Shown here: in pieces, positions 49,998 to 62,210 of the stretch | How positions within the stretch are numbered: position 1 is the stretch's first letter | Layout: each line of letters starts with the position of its first letter | Assembly: GCF_000715205.1 (NCBI RefSeq) | Contig: NZ_JOTP01000017.1 | Coordinates: 1-62,210, forward strand | Origin: Bacillus zhangzhouensis | GTDB taxonomy: Bacteria; Bacillota; Bacilli; Bacillales; Bacillaceae | Direction of reading: 5' to 3' | Length of the DNA: 62,210 bases | Made by a program: the position numbers and the translations under genes | Notes under the pieces: generated by a model | Told to the model about the DNA's origin: nothing | What the model saw: the letters and a program-made list of their open reading frames with translations, nothing else | The model's database searches: none

Positions 49998-50647
49998 GAT
50001 TGTTCTTCCTTTCTGCTCAATGAAGCTAGCTCACGTTTTAGCTTTTCCATTTCTCGTTCCAATTCTTTAAAACGATCGGAAACTGGATCTGGCAAATCTT
50101 GATGATTGAGATCGCGATTGATTTTCTTTCCATTTTGAACGACCACGCGCCCTGGTATACCTACAACGGTGGAATGGTCTGGGACGTCCTTTAACACAAC
50201 CGACCCTGCACCAATCTTGGACCCTTTTCCCACTGTAATGGAACCAAGCACCTTTGCACCTGTCGCAATGAGGGCATCGTCTAAAATGGTCGGATGCCGC
50301 TTTCCCTTTTCTTTCCCTGTTCCCCCTAATGTCACGCCTTGGAAAACAGTGACGTTGTCTCCAATTTCACATGTTTCCCCAATCACGACACCCATGCCGT
50401 GATCAATGAAGAATCGCCTGCCAATGGTTGCCGCTGGGTGAATTTCAACCCCTGTGAAAAATCGGCTGACCTGAGAAATGATCCGCGCAAGAAAATATAG
50501 CTTACGTTTATAAAATGCGTGCGCGATACGATGAGCCCAAATCGCATGAAGCCCTGAATAGGTTAGCACTACTTCAATATAGCTTCTAGCAGCAGGATCT
50601 TGATCAAACACAGTATCAATATCTTCTTTCAGCATTTTGAAAAACAC
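49994..50647 (-). CDS. cysE: Serine O-acetyltransferase
   Basis: 217 aa from a GTG start at 50647, the B. subtilis length. The N-terminal helical part is [20 protein letters not shown], and the left-handed beta-helix has GATIGRR-type hexapeptides with catalytic His in [11 protein letters not shown]. It makes O-acetylserine for cysteine. The GTG follows GGGGGGAG; the open frame to 50758 runs into the T-box and is not coding. Confidence 0.97.
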   Translation of the reverse strand: MFFKMLKEDIDTVFDQDPAARSYIEVVLTYSGLHAIWAHRIAHAFYKRKLYFLARIISQVSRFFTGVEIHPAATIGRRFFIDHGMGVVIGETCEIGDNVTVFQGVTLGGTGKEKGKRHPTILDDALIATGAKVLGSITVGKGSKIGAGSVVLKDVPDHSTVVGIPGRVVVQNGKKINRDLNHQDLPDPVSDRFKELEREMEKLKRELASLSRKEEQS

Positions 50648-50704
50648 ATGCTCCCCCCGTTCTTCCCCATGAATCTCTCTTAGGACTTGCTCTCTTTTTT
50701 GGAC

Positions 50705-50945
50705 AAATAAAAAACGCCTCTGCCATATGACAGAGACGTTTTGAAAACGCGGTTCCACTCTGTTTAGAAAGCTCCTTATCTTGCAAGCTTTCTCAACTTA
50801 ATCCCGTAACGGAGGGTACCGCCCTTGCATACTAACGTACGTGTTCCTCAAGGGTCTTGAGGGTGCATTTCCAACGTCTGCCCATAAGTCTCTTTCAGCC
50901 GGTGAAGACTCTTTCTGTGATGGACGAAAACATTGTACTTCTCCC
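50705..50945 (-). ncRNA. T-box riboswitch, cysteine specific
   Basis: This 313-bp gap between gltX and cysE holds a T-box. The conserved AGAGTGGAACCGCG is at 50748-50761 (minus strand). A strong terminator (AAAACGTCTCTG with CAGAGGCGTTTT, 50711-50742) follows. In the 5' region a candidate specifier TGC (Cys) occurs in GGAAATGCACC at 50865-50867. Uncharged tRNA-Cys would pair with the antiterminator and let gltX transcripts extend into cysE-cysS, as described for B. subtilis. Confidence 0.93.
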
Positions 50946-50960
50946 TCGCAACGATTTTCC

Positions 50961-52412
50961 TTATATTTGTTTAATGCGGTTTAATACCGTTTCTTTACCT
51001 AGTAGTTCAATACTTTGCGGAAGTTCTGGGCCATGCGTTTGTCCTGTGACAGCCACACGAATTGGCATGAATAGTTTCTTGCCTTTATGCCCTGTTTCTT
51101 TTTGTACCGCTTTAATGGCAGCCTTGATTTCATCAGGTGTGAAAGACTCAAGACGTTCGAGCTGACTTGCAAAAGAGGCCATGACTTCTGGTACTTGCTC
51201 CTCTGCTAGAACTTCCCTTGCCTCTTGATTATACTCAATTTGCTCCTTAAAGAACAACTCTGTTAACTCAACAATTTCTGCTCCGTAGCTCAATTGTTCG
51301 TGATATAGAGAAATAAGTTTGCGTACCCACGTGTTTTCTTCTTCTGTCAGTTGCTCGCTTACCTTGCCAGCCTTTTGAAGATGTGGAAGTGTTAATGCAA
51401 TGACTTGATCAAGATCAAGTGCTTTCACGTATTGGTTATTCACCCATTTTAGTTTATGCATATCGAATAGAGCTGGTGACTTAGAAAGTCGGTTTACATC
51501 GAAAATATCGATGAATTGCTCTTTTGTAAATAGTTCTTCTTCGCCAACTGGAGACCATCCAAGTAATGCAATGAAATTAAACAGGGCTTCTGGTAAATAG
51601 CCCAAGTTCTTATATTGCTCGATGAATTGAATAATCGATTCATCACGCTTACTTAATTTCTTACGGTTCTCGTTCACAATCAACGTCATATGTCCGAACA
51701 GCGGAACATCCCAGCCGAATGCATTGAAAATCATGATTTGTTTAGGTGTATTCGAAATGTGATCCTCTCCGCGAAGAATGTGAGTCATTTTCATCAAATG
51801 ATCATCCACTGCTACAGCGAAGTTATAAGTTGGTGTACCATCTTTCTTCACAATAACAAAGTCACCGATGCCGTCTGTTTCAAACGAAATATCACCCTTG
51901 ACCATATCGCCAAATTTGATGATTTCTCCCTTTGGAACACGGAAGCGAATACTTGGCTCTCTTCCTTCAGCAATGAGCTTATCCTCTTCTTCTTTTGATA
52001 AATGACTGCATTTACCAGAATATCGAGGCATTTCACTGCGGGCGATTTGTGCTTCACGCTCTTCTTCTAATTCTTCAGCCGTACAATAGCACTTATAAGC
52101 CAAGTCCTTTTCTAGCAGCTCGTCATAATATTTTTTGTAAATATCATTACGCTCTGATTGTCTGTAAGGGCCGTAGCCGCCATCTTTATCAATACTCTCG
52201 TCCCAATCAATGCCGAGCCACTGCAAATGGCGAAGCTGGCTTTCTTCTCCACCTTCTACATTACGCTTTTGATCCGTATCTTCGATTCGAATAATAAATT
52301 TGCCGCCTTGGCTGCGGGCGAACAAATAGTTGAAAAGAGCCGTTCTAGCATTCCCAATATGTAAATGCCCAGTTGGACTCGGTGCATAACGAACACGCAC
52401 TTCATTTCCCAT
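50961..52412 (-). CDS. gltX: Glutamyl-tRNA synthetase
   Basis: 483 aa. It has [20 protein letters not shown] (HIGH motif) and KLSKRDESI (KMSKS). Bacilli lack glutaminyl-tRNA synthetase, so this non-discriminating enzyme also charges tRNA-Gln, which GatCAB then amidates. A good sigma-A promoter lies upstream; transcripts can continue through the T-box to cysES. Confidence 0.99.
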   Translation of the reverse strand: MGNEVRVRYAPSPTGHLHIGNARTALFNYLFARSQGGKFIIRIEDTDQKRNVEGGEESQLRHLQWLGIDWDESIDKDGGYGPYRQSERNDIYKKYYDELLEKDLAYKCYCTAEELEEEREAQIARSEMPRYSGKCSHLSKEEEDKLIAEGREPSIRFRVPKGEIIKFGDMVKGDISFETDGIGDFVIVKKDGTPTYNFAVAVDDHLMKMTHILRGEDHISNTPKQIMIFNAFGWDVPLFGHMTLIVNENRKKLSKRDESIIQFIEQYKNLGYLPEALFNFIALLGWSPVGEEELFTKEQFIDIFDVNRLSKSPALFDMHKLKWVNNQYVKALDLDQVIALTLPHLQKAGKVSEQLTEEENTWVRKLISLYHEQLSYGAEIVELTELFFKEQIEYNQEAREVLAEEQVPEVMASFASQLERLESFTPDEIKAAIKAVQKETGHKGKKLFMPIRVAVTGQTHGPELPQSIELLGKETVLNRIKQI

Positions 52413-52469
52413 GAGTTTAACTTCCTTTCATCTGCATCATGTTGTCTGACACCATTTTTTTATAAACGT

Positions 52470-52498
52470 ATTTTATCATCAAATACCATTCTCATCAA
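52470..52498 (-). promoter_or_regulatory. Sigma-A promoter of gltX
   Basis: On the minus strand TTGATG (52493-52498), a 17-base spacer and TAAAAT (52470-52475), within the 94-bp ispF-gltX gap. Confidence 0.6.
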
Positions 52499-52506
52499 AA
52501 TGGATT

Positions 52507-52983
52507 TTACTTTTTCTGAAGAAGCACCGTCGCCTGAGAAGCAATTCCTTCGCCTCTACCTGTAAATCCGAGTTTCTCAGTTGTTGTTGCTTTGACATTT
52601 ACCTGTGTGACATCTGCCTCAAGCGCTTCTGCGATTTTCTCGCACATTGGTTGAATGTAAGGTGCCATTTTTGGCTTTTGCGCCATGATGGTGCAGTCAA
52701 TATTCACCAGTGTATAGCCTTTGTCTTTCACAAGTGCCCACACATGCTGAAGTAATTTAAAAGAATCTGCATCCTTAAACTCGGGATCAGTATCTGGGAA
52801 ATGTCTGCCGATATCTCCTTCACCAATCGCACCTAGACAGGCATCTGCCACCGTGTGAAGCAGTACGTCAGCGTCTGAATGCCCAAGCAGGCCCTTTTCA
52901 TAGGGAATGGTAACCCCGCCGATAATAAGAGGTCTTCCCTCTGTTAATTGATGTACATCAAAGCCTTGTCCTATTCTCAACAT
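52507..52983 (-). CDS. ispF: 2-C-methyl-D-erythritol 2,4-cyclodiphosphate synthase
   Basis: 158 aa, the B. subtilis length. It has [11 protein letters not shown] (metal ligands D and H) and [20 protein letters not shown], and [19 protein letters not shown]. It is the fifth MEP-pathway enzyme, making the cyclic diphosphate. It follows ispD by 3 bp, so the two sequential pathway enzymes are co-expressed. Confidence 0.98.
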   Translation of the reverse strand: MLRIGQGFDVHQLTEGRPLIIGGVTIPYEKGLLGHSDADVLLHTVADACLGAIGEGDIGRHFPDTDPEFKDADSFKLLQHVWALVKDKGYTLVNIDCTIMAQKPKMAPYIQPMCEKIAEALEADVTQVNVKATTTEKLGFTGRGEGIASQATVLLQKK

Positions 52984-52986
52984 GAT

Positions 52987-54790
<1,804 letters not shown>

Positions 54791-54895
54791 ACCTTCACCT
54801 CCTTTATTTTTCATCTGTCAATCCACCTTCATCTAACATTGATATATGTTTAAGTTTTCTATCATGATCAACAGAAAACAAAAAGCATCATTAAT

Positions 54896-54921
54896 ATACC
54901 CATATTCATCCATTTTTAACC
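54896..54921 (-). promoter_or_regulatory. Predicted sigma-B promoter of yacL-ispD-ispF
   Basis: On the minus strand GGTTAA (54916-54921), a 14-base spacer and GGGTAT (54896-54901); the sigma-B consensus is GTTTAA and GGGTAT. It lies in the 153-bp disA-yacL gap. Confidence 0.6.
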
Positions 54922-54943
54922 GTAATTGAGGAAAATTTCTCTT

Positions 54944-56023
54944 CTACAGCTGACGGTCAATATAATGTTTTTCTTGTAACCTTTTTAATCCTTTTTTTAT
55001 CTTTTTCGCCCTTACTTCTCCAATTCCTTCTACTTCATCCAATTCTTGTACATCTGCTTCCATAATTCGATCTAACACACCAAACGCTTCGACCACATTT
55101 TCAACAATAGGCATTGGCAATCTAGGGATTTTGTGAAGTAATCTGAACCCTCTTGTGTACACATAATCGTCAACATTTGTAGATGCTGGATATCCAAGTA
55201 ACTTGTACAGAATGGAATCATCTAAAAGCTCAAAGCTAGACATATCTTGGAGTTGTTTAAGCAAAACATATGGATCTTTAATCTTTTCTTTCACGTAATC
55301 TTTAATAAATAGAGCCGCTTCCTGCTCCATATCTGTAATCAGCTCATTGACTTGAAGACGGATCAAGTGTCCTTCTGTCCCGAGCTCTTTGATATACATG
55401 TTAATTTCATTTTTGATTCTGAGCACCATTTCGTAGCGATGCAGCACGGATAGTACATCACCAAAGGTGACAAGCTCTTCAAATTCTAGGGCGCTTAACG
55501 CTGAAATGGCGTGATCTAAAATGGTTTTATATTTCTCAAGTGTTTGAATGGCTTGATTGGCCTTTGTTAAAATAAAGCCGATATCTTTCAACGTGTAACG
55601 ACGATTTCCTTGGTATAAAGTAATGACGTTTCTCCGTTCAGAAATGGCAATGATTAAGCAGCCTGTCTGTTTGGCTACACGTTCAGCCGTTCGGTGTCTC
55701 ATGCCTGTTTCTGATGAATGAATCGTTGCATCTGGCATCAGTTGTGTATTCGCATACAAGATTTTTTGACCAGAATCGCTTAAAATAATGGCCCCATCCA
55801 TCTTGGCCAATTCATATAAGTGTGCTGGGGAGAAGGCAGAATTAATATGAAATCCTCCATCCACCACACTTTTTACTTTGTCGTTATAACCAACAACAAT
55901 GAGCCCGCCAGTATTGGCTCTCAGGACATTTTCAATCCCTACTCGCAAAGGTGTCCCTGGTGCCACAAACTGTACGATATCTAAGAGATCAACTTCTCTC
56001 GCTCCTTTTTTCTCTTTTTCCAT
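54944..56023 (-). CDS. disA: DNA integrity scanning diadenylate cyclase DisA
   Basis: 359 aa (B. subtilis 360). The N-terminal DAC domain has the catalytic DGA ([10 protein letters not shown]) and RHR (GMRHRTAER) motifs for c-di-AMP synthesis; a helical middle follows, and a RuvA-like helix-hairpin-helix at the C-terminus ([19 protein letters not shown]) binds branched DNA. It reports DNA damage to sporulation control. It follows radA by 2 bp. Confidence 0.98.
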   Translation of the reverse strand: MEKEKKGAREVDLLDIVQFVAPGTPLRVGIENVLRANTGGLIVVGYNDKVKSVVDGGFHINSAFSPAHLYELAKMDGAIILSDSGQKILYANTQLMPDATIHSSETGMRHRTAERVAKQTGCLIIAISERRNVITLYQGNRRYTLKDIGFILTKANQAIQTLEKYKTILDHAISALSALEFEELVTFGDVLSVLHRYEMVLRIKNEINMYIKELGTEGHLIRLQVNELITDMEQEAALFIKDYVKEKIKDPYVLLKQLQDMSSFELLDDSILYKLLGYPASTNVDDYVYTRGFRLLHKIPRLPMPIVENVVEAFGVLDRIMEADVQELDEVEGIGEVRAKKIKKGLKRLQEKHYIDRQL

Positions 56024-56025
56024 TT

Positions 56026-57405
56026 CTATGATCCCCCTAGTGAAATACGAAGTGCCTCCGCTACATTTTCTACACCGACTATCTCAATCCCTCTCGGCTT
56101 TTTCCATCCGTCTATATTCGCCTGAGGAATAAACATTCGCTTAAATCCTAGTTTAGCAGCTTCCTGCACACGCTGTTCAATTCTTGATACTCTTCTGACT
56201 TCTCCCGTCAGACCAACTTCTCCTATAAAGCAATCCGCTGGTTGTGGCGCTGCGTCTTTAAAGCTTGATGCAATACTGACAGCAATGGCCAAGTCAATCG
56301 CTGGTTCGTCAAGCTTCACACCGCCTGCAACCTTTAAATACGCATCTTGGTTTTGCAAAAGCAGCCCTACACGTTTTTCTAAAACGGCCATTAGCAATGA
56401 CACACGATTATGATCAAGGCCTGTAGCCATTCTCCGTGGATTGCCAAAGCTTGTCGGCGAAATTAATGCTTGTATCTCCACAAGGACGGGTCTTGTTCCT
56501 TCCATTGAGGCAACAACACACGAACCAGATACACCTGCTGACCGCTCTTCTAAGAAAATTTCTGATGGGTTTAATACTTCCGTGAGCCCTTCTTCTCTCA
56601 TTTCAAAAATCCCTAATTCATTCGTTGAACCAAATCGGTTTTTCACTGCTCGTAAGATGCGAAACGTATGATGCCGCTCCCCTTCAAAATAAAGAACCGT
56701 GTCCACCATATGCTCTAAAAGGCGTGGACCTGCGATCGAGCCTTCTTTGGTCACGTGACCAACGATAAAAATCGGAATACCATTCGTTTTGGCAATCTTC
56801 ATCAGCTGCGCTGTGCATTCTCTTACCTGAGAAACAGATCCAGGAGCTGACGTAATATCACTTTGATAAACGGTTTGAATCGAATCCACCACCACAAAAG
56901 CGGGTTTCATCTCTTGTATAGAAGACGTTATATACTCCATATCGGTTTCAGCCAAAACATGTAAAGAGGTGCTATCAATACCGAGGCGATCCGCTCTTAG
57001 CTTCGTTTGTTTAATGGACTCCTCACCAGATATGTATAATACATTCTGATTTTGGTCTGAGAGCTGGGCTGATACTTGTAATAATAATGTGGACTTCCCA
57101 ATCCCAGGGTCTCCGCCAATGAGAACGAGAGAGCCTTTGACAATTCCACTTCCTAATACTCGGTTAAATTCTTCTAAATTCGTTTTAATTCGGGGTTCTT
57201 CGGATGTTTCAATTGCAGAAATAGGTGAAGGTTTTTGAATGGTTTGAACAGAATGATTAAAAGCACTTCGACGGTTTGTCGGCTCTTTGCGAACGACCTC
57301 TTCTGTCATACTGTTCCACGTGCCGCAGCCAGGACATTTCCCCATCCATTTGGCTGACTCATAACCGCACGATTGGCATATAAATTTTGATTTTGTCTTA
57401 GCCAT
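56026..57405 (-). CDS. radA: DNA repair protein RadA
   Basis: 459 aa (B. subtilis 458). The N-terminal zinc finger is C-x2-C-x10-C-x2-C (CQSC, CPGC); RecA-like core has Walker [11 protein letters not shown], the family KNRFGS motif, and a C-terminal Lon-protease-like domain. It acts in branch migration during recombination. The start at 57405 is set by the N-terminus [13 protein letters not shown], but AAGGAG is 16 bases away, unusually far. It is placed between clpC and disA as in B. subtilis. Confidence 0.96.
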   Translation of the reverse strand: MAKTKSKFICQSCGYESAKWMGKCPGCGTWNSMTEEVVRKEPTNRRSAFNHSVQTIQKPSPISAIETSEEPRIKTNLEEFNRVLGSGIVKGSLVLIGGDPGIGKSTLLLQVSAQLSDQNQNVLYISGEESIKQTKLRADRLGIDSTSLHVLAETDMEYITSSIQEMKPAFVVVDSIQTVYQSDITSAPGSVSQVRECTAQLMKIAKTNGIPIFIVGHVTKEGSIAGPRLLEHMVDTVLYFEGERHHTFRILRAVKNRFGSTNELGIFEMREEGLTEVLNPSEIFLEERSAGVSGSCVVASMEGTRPVLVEIQALISPTSFGNPRRMATGLDHNRVSLLMAVLEKRVGLLLQNQDAYLKVAGGVKLDEPAIDLAIAVSIASSFKDAAPQPADCFIGEVGLTGEVRRVSRIEQRVQEAAKLGFKRMFIPQANIDGWKKPRGIEIVGVENVAEALRISLGGS

Positions 57406-57452
57406 AGATTGAAGAATACAACTCCTTATACTGATCAGAAAATAAGTAAAGG

Positions 57453-57479
57453 GAGGCATACATCTGACTGGTATGCCTC
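57453..57479 (-). other. Hairpin in the clpC-radA gap
   Basis: GAGGCATAC (57453-57461) and GTATGCCTC (57471-57479) form a 9-bp perfect stem with a 9-base loop. Behind it the minus strand has CCTTTACTTATTTTC, a poor T-tract. It may partially terminate or protect the clpC message. Confidence 0.6.
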
Positions 57480-57498
57480 ACACTTTTTTCTTACTATA

Positions 57499-59934
57499 TT
57501 AGTTCGTAGCAGCCGTCGCTTTTACGACAATTTCTCCGTCTTCCACATCTAATACGATATGTTGACCCTTTTCAATATTACCTCTCAGCAATTCCTCAGA
57601 AAGTCGATCCTCAACGTGCTTTTGAATCGCTCTTCTTAACGGACGAGCACCATACTCAAGGTCTACACCTTCGTCGGCAATCTTCGCTTTTGCTGCTTCT
57701 GTCAGTTCAATTGAGAGGTCTTGCTCTTTTAAACGTTTTGTTAATTGATCAGACATGAGAGACACAATCTCTTTTAGATGTTTCTTTTCAAGCGAGTGGA
57801 AGACAATGATTTCATCAATACGGTTGATGAATTCCGGTCTAAACGCACGTTTCAACTCACCCATTACTTTGCCTTTCATATCTTTGTAATTTTGACCTTC
57901 ATCCTGTACGTTAAAGCCAACATATTTATTGCGCTTCAGTTCACTAGCCCCAACGTTTGAAGTCATAATCAAAATAGTATTTCTAAAGTCAACTGTACGT
58001 CCTTTAGAATCAGTAAGACGACCATCTTCTAATACTTGCAGTAAGATATTAAACACATCAGGATGCGCTTTTTCAATCTCATCTAAAAGCACTACAGAAT
58101 AAGGTTTTCTTCTCACTTTTTCAGTCAGCTGGCCACCTTCATCATAGCCAACATAGCCTGGAGGTGAACCAACAAGTCTTGATGTAGAATGTTTCTCCAT
58201 GTATTCAGACATATCAATACGGATCATCGCTTCTTCATCACCGAAAATAGACTCGGCCAGTGCTCTTGCAAGCTCAGTCTTACCAACACCTGTTGGGCCT
58301 AAGAAGATAAAGGAGCCAATCGGACGTTTCGGGTCTTTTAGACCAGCACGCGCACGTCTCACAGCTTTCGCTACAGCGACAACCGCTTCATCCTGACCAA
58401 TCACGCGAGAATGGAGCAATTGTTCCATATTCAGAAGCTTATCTGTTTCGGTTTGAGCAATTTTCGAAACAGGCACTCCCGTCCAGCTAGAGACGACCAT
58501 TGCGATATCATCTACAGATACCTCAGAATTCTCTTGTCCCTGCTTTTCTTTCCACGATTTCTTTGTGACTTCTACTTTTTCACGCAAGCGCTGCTCTGTG
58601 TCACGTAGGGAAGCTGCTTTTTCAAATTCTTGACTTTGAACAGCCGCATCCTTTTCCTTACGTACTTCATCCAGCTTTTGCTCTAGTTCCTTTAGATTAG
58701 GCGGTGTCGTGAATGAACGTAAACGTACCTTCGAACCTGCCTCATCAATTAGATCAATCGCCTTATCTGGAAGGAAACGATCAGAGATATAACGGTCAGA
58801 CAGCTTCACTGCCGCTTCAATCGCTTCATCTGTAATGGACACACGGTGATGTGCTTCATAACGATCTCTAAGTCCTCTTAAGATTTGAATACTTTCATCA
58901 ACGGACGGCTGATCCACTTGAATTGGTTGGAAACGACGTTCTAGTGCCGCATCCTTCTCGATATATTTACGGTACTCATCTAACGTTGTAGCACCGATAC
59001 ATTGAAGCTCACCACGTGCCAGGGATGGTTTCAGAATATTAGACGCATCAATCGCACCCTCTGCTCCACCTGCGCCAATCAGTGTATGAAGCTCATCAAT
59101 GAAGAGAATGATATTTCCAGCCTGACGAATTTCGTCCATGACTTTTTTCAAACGATCCTCGAATTCACCACGATATTTCGTTCCCGCTACAACGGTTCCC
59201 ATATCGAGTGTCATCACTCGTTTATCACGCAGGATTTCAGGCACTTCGTTATGAATAATTTGCTGTGCAAGACCTTCTGCGATCGCGGTTTTACCAACAC
59301 CAGGCTCACCAATCAGAACTGGGTTATTCTTTGTTCTTCTGCTTAGCACCTCAATGACACGCTGAATTTCTTTACTTCTGCCAATGACAGGGTCCAAGCT
59401 GTCCTCTTTTGCAATAGCCGTTAAGTCTCTTGCCAAGCTATCTAAGGTTGGTGTATTTGCATTGCTATTCGATCCTGCCGCTGATGCACCAGTTTCATTG
59501 CTGCCAAGCAGCTGCAACACTTGCTGACGTGCTTTATTTAAGCTCACTCCGAGGTTATTTAAGACACGGGCAGCTACACCCTCTCCCTCACGAATAAGAC
59601 CTAAAAGAATATGTTCTGTCCCTACATAGGAATGACCTAGCTTTCTTGCTTCATCCATAGAAAGCTCCGTGACCTTCTTCGCTCTAGGCGTATAATGAGG
59701 AATAGCTTGAGACACCTCTTGCCCTCTTCCAATCAAGCTTTCGACTTCTTTTTGGATTTTATCTGAAACAAGGCCCAGTGCTTCTAACGCTTTTGCGGCG
59801 ATGCCCTCACCTTCACGTACAAGACCAAGTAAAATGTGTTCTGTTCCAATGTTCTTATGGCCTAGGCGAATGGCTTCTTCTTGTGCAAGTGCTAATACCT
59901 TTTGAGCTCTTTCAGTGAATCTTCCAAACATCAT
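57499..59934 (-). CDS. clpC: ATP-dependent Clp protease ATP-binding subunit ClpC
   Basis: 811 aa (B. subtilis 810). The double Clp_N repeat (about 1-145) is followed by D1 with [10 protein letters not shown], a middle domain with a UVR-like coiled coil ([19 protein letters not shown]), and D2 with [10 protein letters not shown]. It unfolds substrates for ClpP, including proteins marked by McsB arginine phosphorylation. The start overlaps the mcsB stop by 4 bp (ATGA); AGGAGG is 10 bases before the first ATG, and a second ATG follows directly. Confidence 0.98.
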   Translation of the reverse strand: MMFGRFTERAQKVLALAQEEAIRLGHKNIGTEHILLGLVREGEGIAAKALEALGLVSDKIQKEVESLIGRGQEVSQAIPHYTPRAKKVTELSMDEARKLGHSYVGTEHILLGLIREGEGVAARVLNNLGVSLNKARQQVLQLLGSNETGASAAGSNSNANTPTLDSLARDLTAIAKEDSLDPVIGRSKEIQRVIEVLSRRTKNNPVLIGEPGVGKTAIAEGLAQQIIHNEVPEILRDKRVMTLDMGTVVAGTKYRGEFEDRLKKVMDEIRQAGNIILFIDELHTLIGAGGAEGAIDASNILKPSLARGELQCIGATTLDEYRKYIEKDAALERRFQPIQVDQPSVDESIQILRGLRDRYEAHHRVSITDEAIEAAVKLSDRYISDRFLPDKAIDLIDEAGSKVRLRSFTTPPNLKELEQKLDEVRKEKDAAVQSQEFEKAASLRDTEQRLREKVEVTKKSWKEKQGQENSEVSVDDIAMVVSSWTGVPVSKIAQTETDKLLNMEQLLHSRVIGQDEAVVAVAKAVRRARAGLKDPKRPIGSFIFLGPTGVGKTELARALAESIFGDEEAMIRIDMSEYMEKHSTSRLVGSPPGYVGYDEGGQLTEKVRRKPYSVVLLDEIEKAHPDVFNILLQVLEDGRLTDSKGRTVDFRNTILIMTSNVGASELKRNKYVGFNVQDEGQNYKDMKGKVMGELKRAFRPEFINRIDEIIVFHSLEKKHLKEIVSLMSDQLTKRLKEQDLSIELTEAAKAKIADEGVDLEYGARPLRRAIQKHVEDRLSEELLRGNIEKGQHIVLDVEDGEIVVKATAATN

Positions 59935-61022
59935 ATCGTTTCATCCTCCTGTCCATTCCTATGCATTTCTAAGCGCAGCCTTTCTCTGATAATCGCTGCT
60001 CGTTTTATATCTCGTTCATTTGGCTCCAAGGCTCCTCCTGAATATTGTTGAAGGAAGCCAGGCTGTGTCAAAATCATGAGTTCATTCAGTATATTACTTG
60101 AAAGCCCCTTAATGATACCTAAATCAATTCCAAGCCGCACATCAGACAGACACTTTGCCGTTTCTTTTGATTCAATCATACGACAATTGGCCAATATCCC
60201 TAAGGAGCGGTACACTCTGTCCTCAAGTTCAATTTTAGATGTTTGATATAAGGCTTTTCGTGCAGATCGCTCTTGTTCAATGAGCTGAGCTGTCACACTA
60301 TTCAAATCATCCACAATATCTTCTTCTGCTTGACCAAGTGTCATTTGATTTGAAATTTGAAAGATGTTTCCTATTGCTTCGCTACCCTCACCATAAATTC
60401 CTCTGACGACAAGACCTAATTGATTAATTGCAGGAATAATCCGATGCATTTGTCGTGTGAGAGCTAATGCTGGTAAGTGCATCATGACCGAAGCCCTTAT
60501 ACCTGTACCTACATTGGTCGGACAGCTTGTTAAGTATCCTCGCTTTTCCGAAAACGCATAATCTACTTGCTCTTCAATCCAGTCGTCTACCTGATTAGCC
60601 ACTTTAAGTGCATTGGCCAGCTGAAAACCTGGGAACAGGCATTGGATACGAATATGGTCCTCTTCATTTAGCATGACACTGATTTCCTCGTTTTCAGAAA
60701 GCAAGCAGCCGCCAAATCTTGATTCTGCCAAGTTGGGGCTAATCAAATGCTTTTCAACGAGTACCCTCTTTGCTAAAGGCTGTGTTTCATTCATTCGAAT
60801 CAGAACAAAGTTTCCAATGTCCTTCACTTCCTGGCTAGCAAACTTTTGCTCGAATTGCTGGAGAACAGCTTCAGCCTCCTCTTGAGAAAACTGAGTTGGG
60901 AAACGAACATGCTCTAGATTGCGCGCTAGCCGAATACGACTGCTTAGAACAATGTCACTTTCTGGCCCTTTTTGTTTCATCCATTGACTTAAAGCGTCTT
61001 GAATAAAATGCTGGAGCGACAT
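59931..61022 (-). CDS. mcsB: Protein-arginine kinase McsB
   Basis: 363 aa, the B. subtilis length. It has a phosphagen-kinase fold: [17 protein letters not shown] for nucleotide contacts and [20 protein letters not shown], carrying the essential Cys loop. It phosphorylates Arg residues to tag proteins for ClpCP and inactivates CtsR with McsA. The start at 61022 is only 4 bp after mcsA; the frame is open to 61058 but overlaps mcsA. Confidence 0.97.
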   Translation of the reverse strand: MSLQHFIQDALSQWMKQKGPESDIVLSSRIRLARNLEHVRFPTQFSQEEAEAVLQQFEQKFASQEVKDIGNFVLIRMNETQPLAKRVLVEKHLISPNLAESRFGGCLLSENEEISVMLNEEDHIRIQCLFPGFQLANALKVANQVDDWIEEQVDYAFSEKRGYLTSCPTNVGTGIRASVMMHLPALALTRQMHRIIPAINQLGLVVRGIYGEGSEAIGNIFQISNQMTLGQAEEDIVDDLNSVTAQLIEQERSARKALYQTSKIELEDRVYRSLGILANCRMIESKETAKCLSDVRLGIDLGIIKGLSSNILNELMILTQPGFLQQYSGGALEPNERDIKRAAIIRERLRLEMHRNGQEDETI

Positions 61023-61026
61023 ATTG

Positions 61027-61584
61027 TTAATCTCCCTCCCTCTGCTGAGATTGCTCATGCTCTAATGCACGAATTTGATCTCGAACTTCCGCTGCTTTTT
61101 CGAACTCTTCCTGTTCAATCAACTGCTTCAGCTCTTGCTGCATCAACTCAAGTTTCCGGCGTACATGCAGACTGCCGGCAATCCGTTTAGGAACTTTTCC
61201 ATTATGGACTGTATTTCCACTATGGACTTTCCGCAAAACAGGATTGAGGTACTGATCAAATGTACGATAACATTCTGCACAGCCAAAACGGCCTGTTTTT
61301 CTGAACTGCTTAAAGGTTAAGCCACACTTAGGACATTGATCCACTTCTCTCGCTTCTTGAAAAATAGATGATCCTTTGTTAGCACTTGTGGTAAAGCTAG
61401 GATCAATATTCAGTAAGCCTGATAATAAGTTGTGAATCGAGAAACCTTGGTTTCCACTCATAGCATATGAATCACTGTTTTCTTTTGCACATTGTTCACA
61501 TATGTGCATTTCTTGTTTTTCTCCATTTATAACTTTTGTAAAGTGAAAAGTGGCTGGTCTCTCATTGCATTCTTGACAAATCAA
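61027..61584 (-). CDS. mcsA: McsA, activator of McsB arginine kinase
   Basis: 185 aa from TTG 61584, the B. subtilis length. Four CxxC pairs bind zinc (CQEC, CEQC, CPKC, CAEC), followed by a C-terminal UVR motif ([20 protein letters not shown]). GGGTG lies 6 bases before the TTG; a GTG at 61593 has a poorer site and would give 188 aa. It adapts stress signals (oxidation, heavy metals, heat) to McsB. It follows ctsR by 14 bp. Confidence 0.93.
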   Translation of the reverse strand: MICQECNERPATFHFTKVINGEKQEMHICEQCAKENSDSYAMSGNQGFSIHNLLSGLLNIDPSFTTSANKGSSIFQEAREVDQCPKCGLTFKQFRKTGRFGCAECYRTFDQYLNPVLRKVHSGNTVHNGKVPKRIAGSLHVRRKLELMQQELKQLIEQEEFEKAAEVRDQIRALEHEQSQQREGD

Positions 61585-61598
61585 TCTTTTCACCCGCT

Positions 61599-62063
61599 TT
61601 ACTTTAATTTCAAAGCATTTAACATCGCTTTCATCATCCGAGCCCGCAGTTCATCTCGTTCAGGTAAATCAATGTGCAAAACAGAACGGTCCATGACACT
61701 GATCATCATCTTAGCTTCTCTTTCGGATAGAATGTTGTTTTCCACAAGACGCATGATGATATGATCAGATGCAGCCTGTGATAAACGATGATAGATTTGG
61801 GAAATAATGTGGTTCAATAAGTCGACTTCATCATTCATTTTGACTTTAATGATGCGGATATAGCCACCGCCGCCACGCTTACTTTCAACGATATAGCCTC
61901 TTTCGCTCGTAAAGCGTGTATTGATAACATAATTAATTTGTGAAGGTACGCACTGAAACTTATCTGCAATCTCATTGCGCTTAATTTCTAATATTTCTCG
62001 ACCATTCTGATCCAAGACTTCCTTCAAATACTGTTCGATGATATCAGAAATATTTTGTGCCAC
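61599..62063 (-). CDS. ctsR: Transcriptional repressor CtsR of class III heat-shock genes
   Basis: 154 aa from GTG 62063, the B. subtilis length. A winged helix-turn-helix in the first half has QINYVINTRFTSERGYIVES and the glycine-rich wing tip KRGGGGYIRI, where heat sensing occurs; a C-terminal McsB-binding domain follows. It represses its own operon, clpP and clpE. The GTG follows GGAGGAGGAGG; the open frame to 62138 runs over the operator. Confidence 0.97.
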   Translation of the reverse strand: MAQNISDIIEQYLKEVLDQNGREILEIKRNEIADKFQCVPSQINYVINTRFTSERGYIVESKRGGGGYIRIIKVKMNDEVDLLNHIISQIYHRLSQAASDHIIMRLVENNILSEREAKMMISVMDRSVLHIDLPERDELRARMMKAMLNALKLK

Positions 62064-62084
62064 TCCGCCTCCTCCTCCATTGAC

Positions 62085-62101
62085 TTTGACTATATTTGAC
62101 T
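62085..62101. promoter_or_regulatory. CtsR operator
   Basis: On the minus strand AGTCAAA-TAT-AGTCAAA, a direct heptad repeat with a 3-base spacer, matches the CtsR consensus (GGTCAAA-NNN-GGTCAAA). A further partial heptad GTCAA follows. It lies 21 bp before the ctsR start and 9 bp after the -10 element. Confidence 0.9.
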
Positions 62102-62109
62102 TTAATCTT

Positions 62110-62138
62110 ACTATAAATTTTTTCGATCGATTTTTCAA
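62110..62138 (-). promoter_or_regulatory. Sigma-A promoter of the ctsR operon (proximal)
   Basis: On the minus strand TTGAAA (62133-62138), a 17-base spacer and TATAGT (62110-62115). Its start site would fall at the CtsR operator, so it is the likely heat-regulated promoter. Confidence 0.7.
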
Positions 62139-62157
62139 GATAATCGCTCAACTAACA

Positions 62158-62186
62158 ATATTATTTCCACATTTATATGGTGTCAA
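62158..62186 (-). promoter_or_regulatory. Distal promoter of the ctsR operon (sigma-A, possibly overlapping sigma-B)
   Basis: On the minus strand TTGACA (62181-62186), a 17-base spacer and TAATAT (62158-62163) fit sigma-A well. The same stretch contains GGTTTGA and GTGGAAAT, a weak sigma-B-like pair, and in B. subtilis the distal ctsR promoter is sigma-B dependent. Confidence 0.55.
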
Positions 62187-62210
62187 ACCTCTCAAAAACA
62201 CAAAAAAGAC

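Noticed and set aside
50648..50758. Longer cysE N-terminus
   Set aside because: This is the T-box terminator and antiterminator region.
62064..62138. N-terminal extension of ctsR
   Set aside because: It would translate the CtsR operator and promoter; the Gly run is a translated ribosome binding site.

Overview
The window is a Bacillus chromosome segment of B. subtilis type. Nearly every gene matches its B. subtilis counterpart in order, length and key motifs. Sporulation genes (gerD, cwlD, pdaB, kbaA, sigH), the CtsR/McsB heat-shock operon and a cysES T-box confirm a spore-forming Firmicute. Divergence from B. subtilis and a non-subtilis gene insert suggest the B. pumilus/safensis/altitudinis group (inference). 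The origin-proximal side is on the right, and almost everything is transcribed right to left (minus strand).

Layout in the direction of transcription: (1) 62.1-53 kb: ctsR-mcsA-mcsB-clpC-radA-disA stress and DNA-integrity operon with a CtsR operator, then yacL-ispD-ispF behind a predicted sigma-B promoter. (2) 52.4-46.9 kb: gltX, a cysteine-type T-box, cysE-cysS-mrnC-rlmB-rae1. (3) 46.9-42.5 kb: sigH, rpmGB, secE, nusG, rplK, rplA, then the L10 leader with rplJ-rplL. (4) 42.4-34.3 kb: a 16S-methyltransferase-like gene, rpoB and rpoC. (5) 34.1-29.3 kb: the str operon (rplGB, rpsL, rpsG, fusA, tufA). (6) 29.2-8.7 kb: ybaC, then the S10-spc-alpha supercluster from rpsJ to rplQ with secY, adk, map, infA and rpoA, then ecfA1-ecfA2-ecfT-truA and rplM-rpsI. 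(7) 8.6-4.8 kb: an accessory block of two GNAT acetyltransferases, an amidohydrolase, a membrane-anchored serine hydrolase and a plus-strand lipoprotein, placed where B. subtilis has only a short link to ybaK. (8) 4.7-0.1 kb: ybaK, cwlD, salA, gerD (+), kbaA, pdaB (+). The left edge holds tandem promoters and the leader of an rRNA operon that runs out of the window.

Most of the window builds the gene-expression machinery: RNA polymerase, NusG, translation factors, about 30 ribosomal proteins, the Sec translocon and two aminoacyl-tRNA synthetases. Recognisable cis-regulation includes sigma-A promoters before most transcription units, sporulation promoters before gerD, cwlD and pdaB, a T-box, an L10 leader with terminator, a probable L13 leader and many intrinsic terminators.

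I saw no phage, insertion sequence, CRISPR array or new defence system. The most unusual points are a decayed KOW-protein gene between map and infA, a hairpin separating the nusG ribosome binding site from its start codon, an attenuator-like hairpin inside the str operon, and the accessory block at 4.8-8.6 kb.
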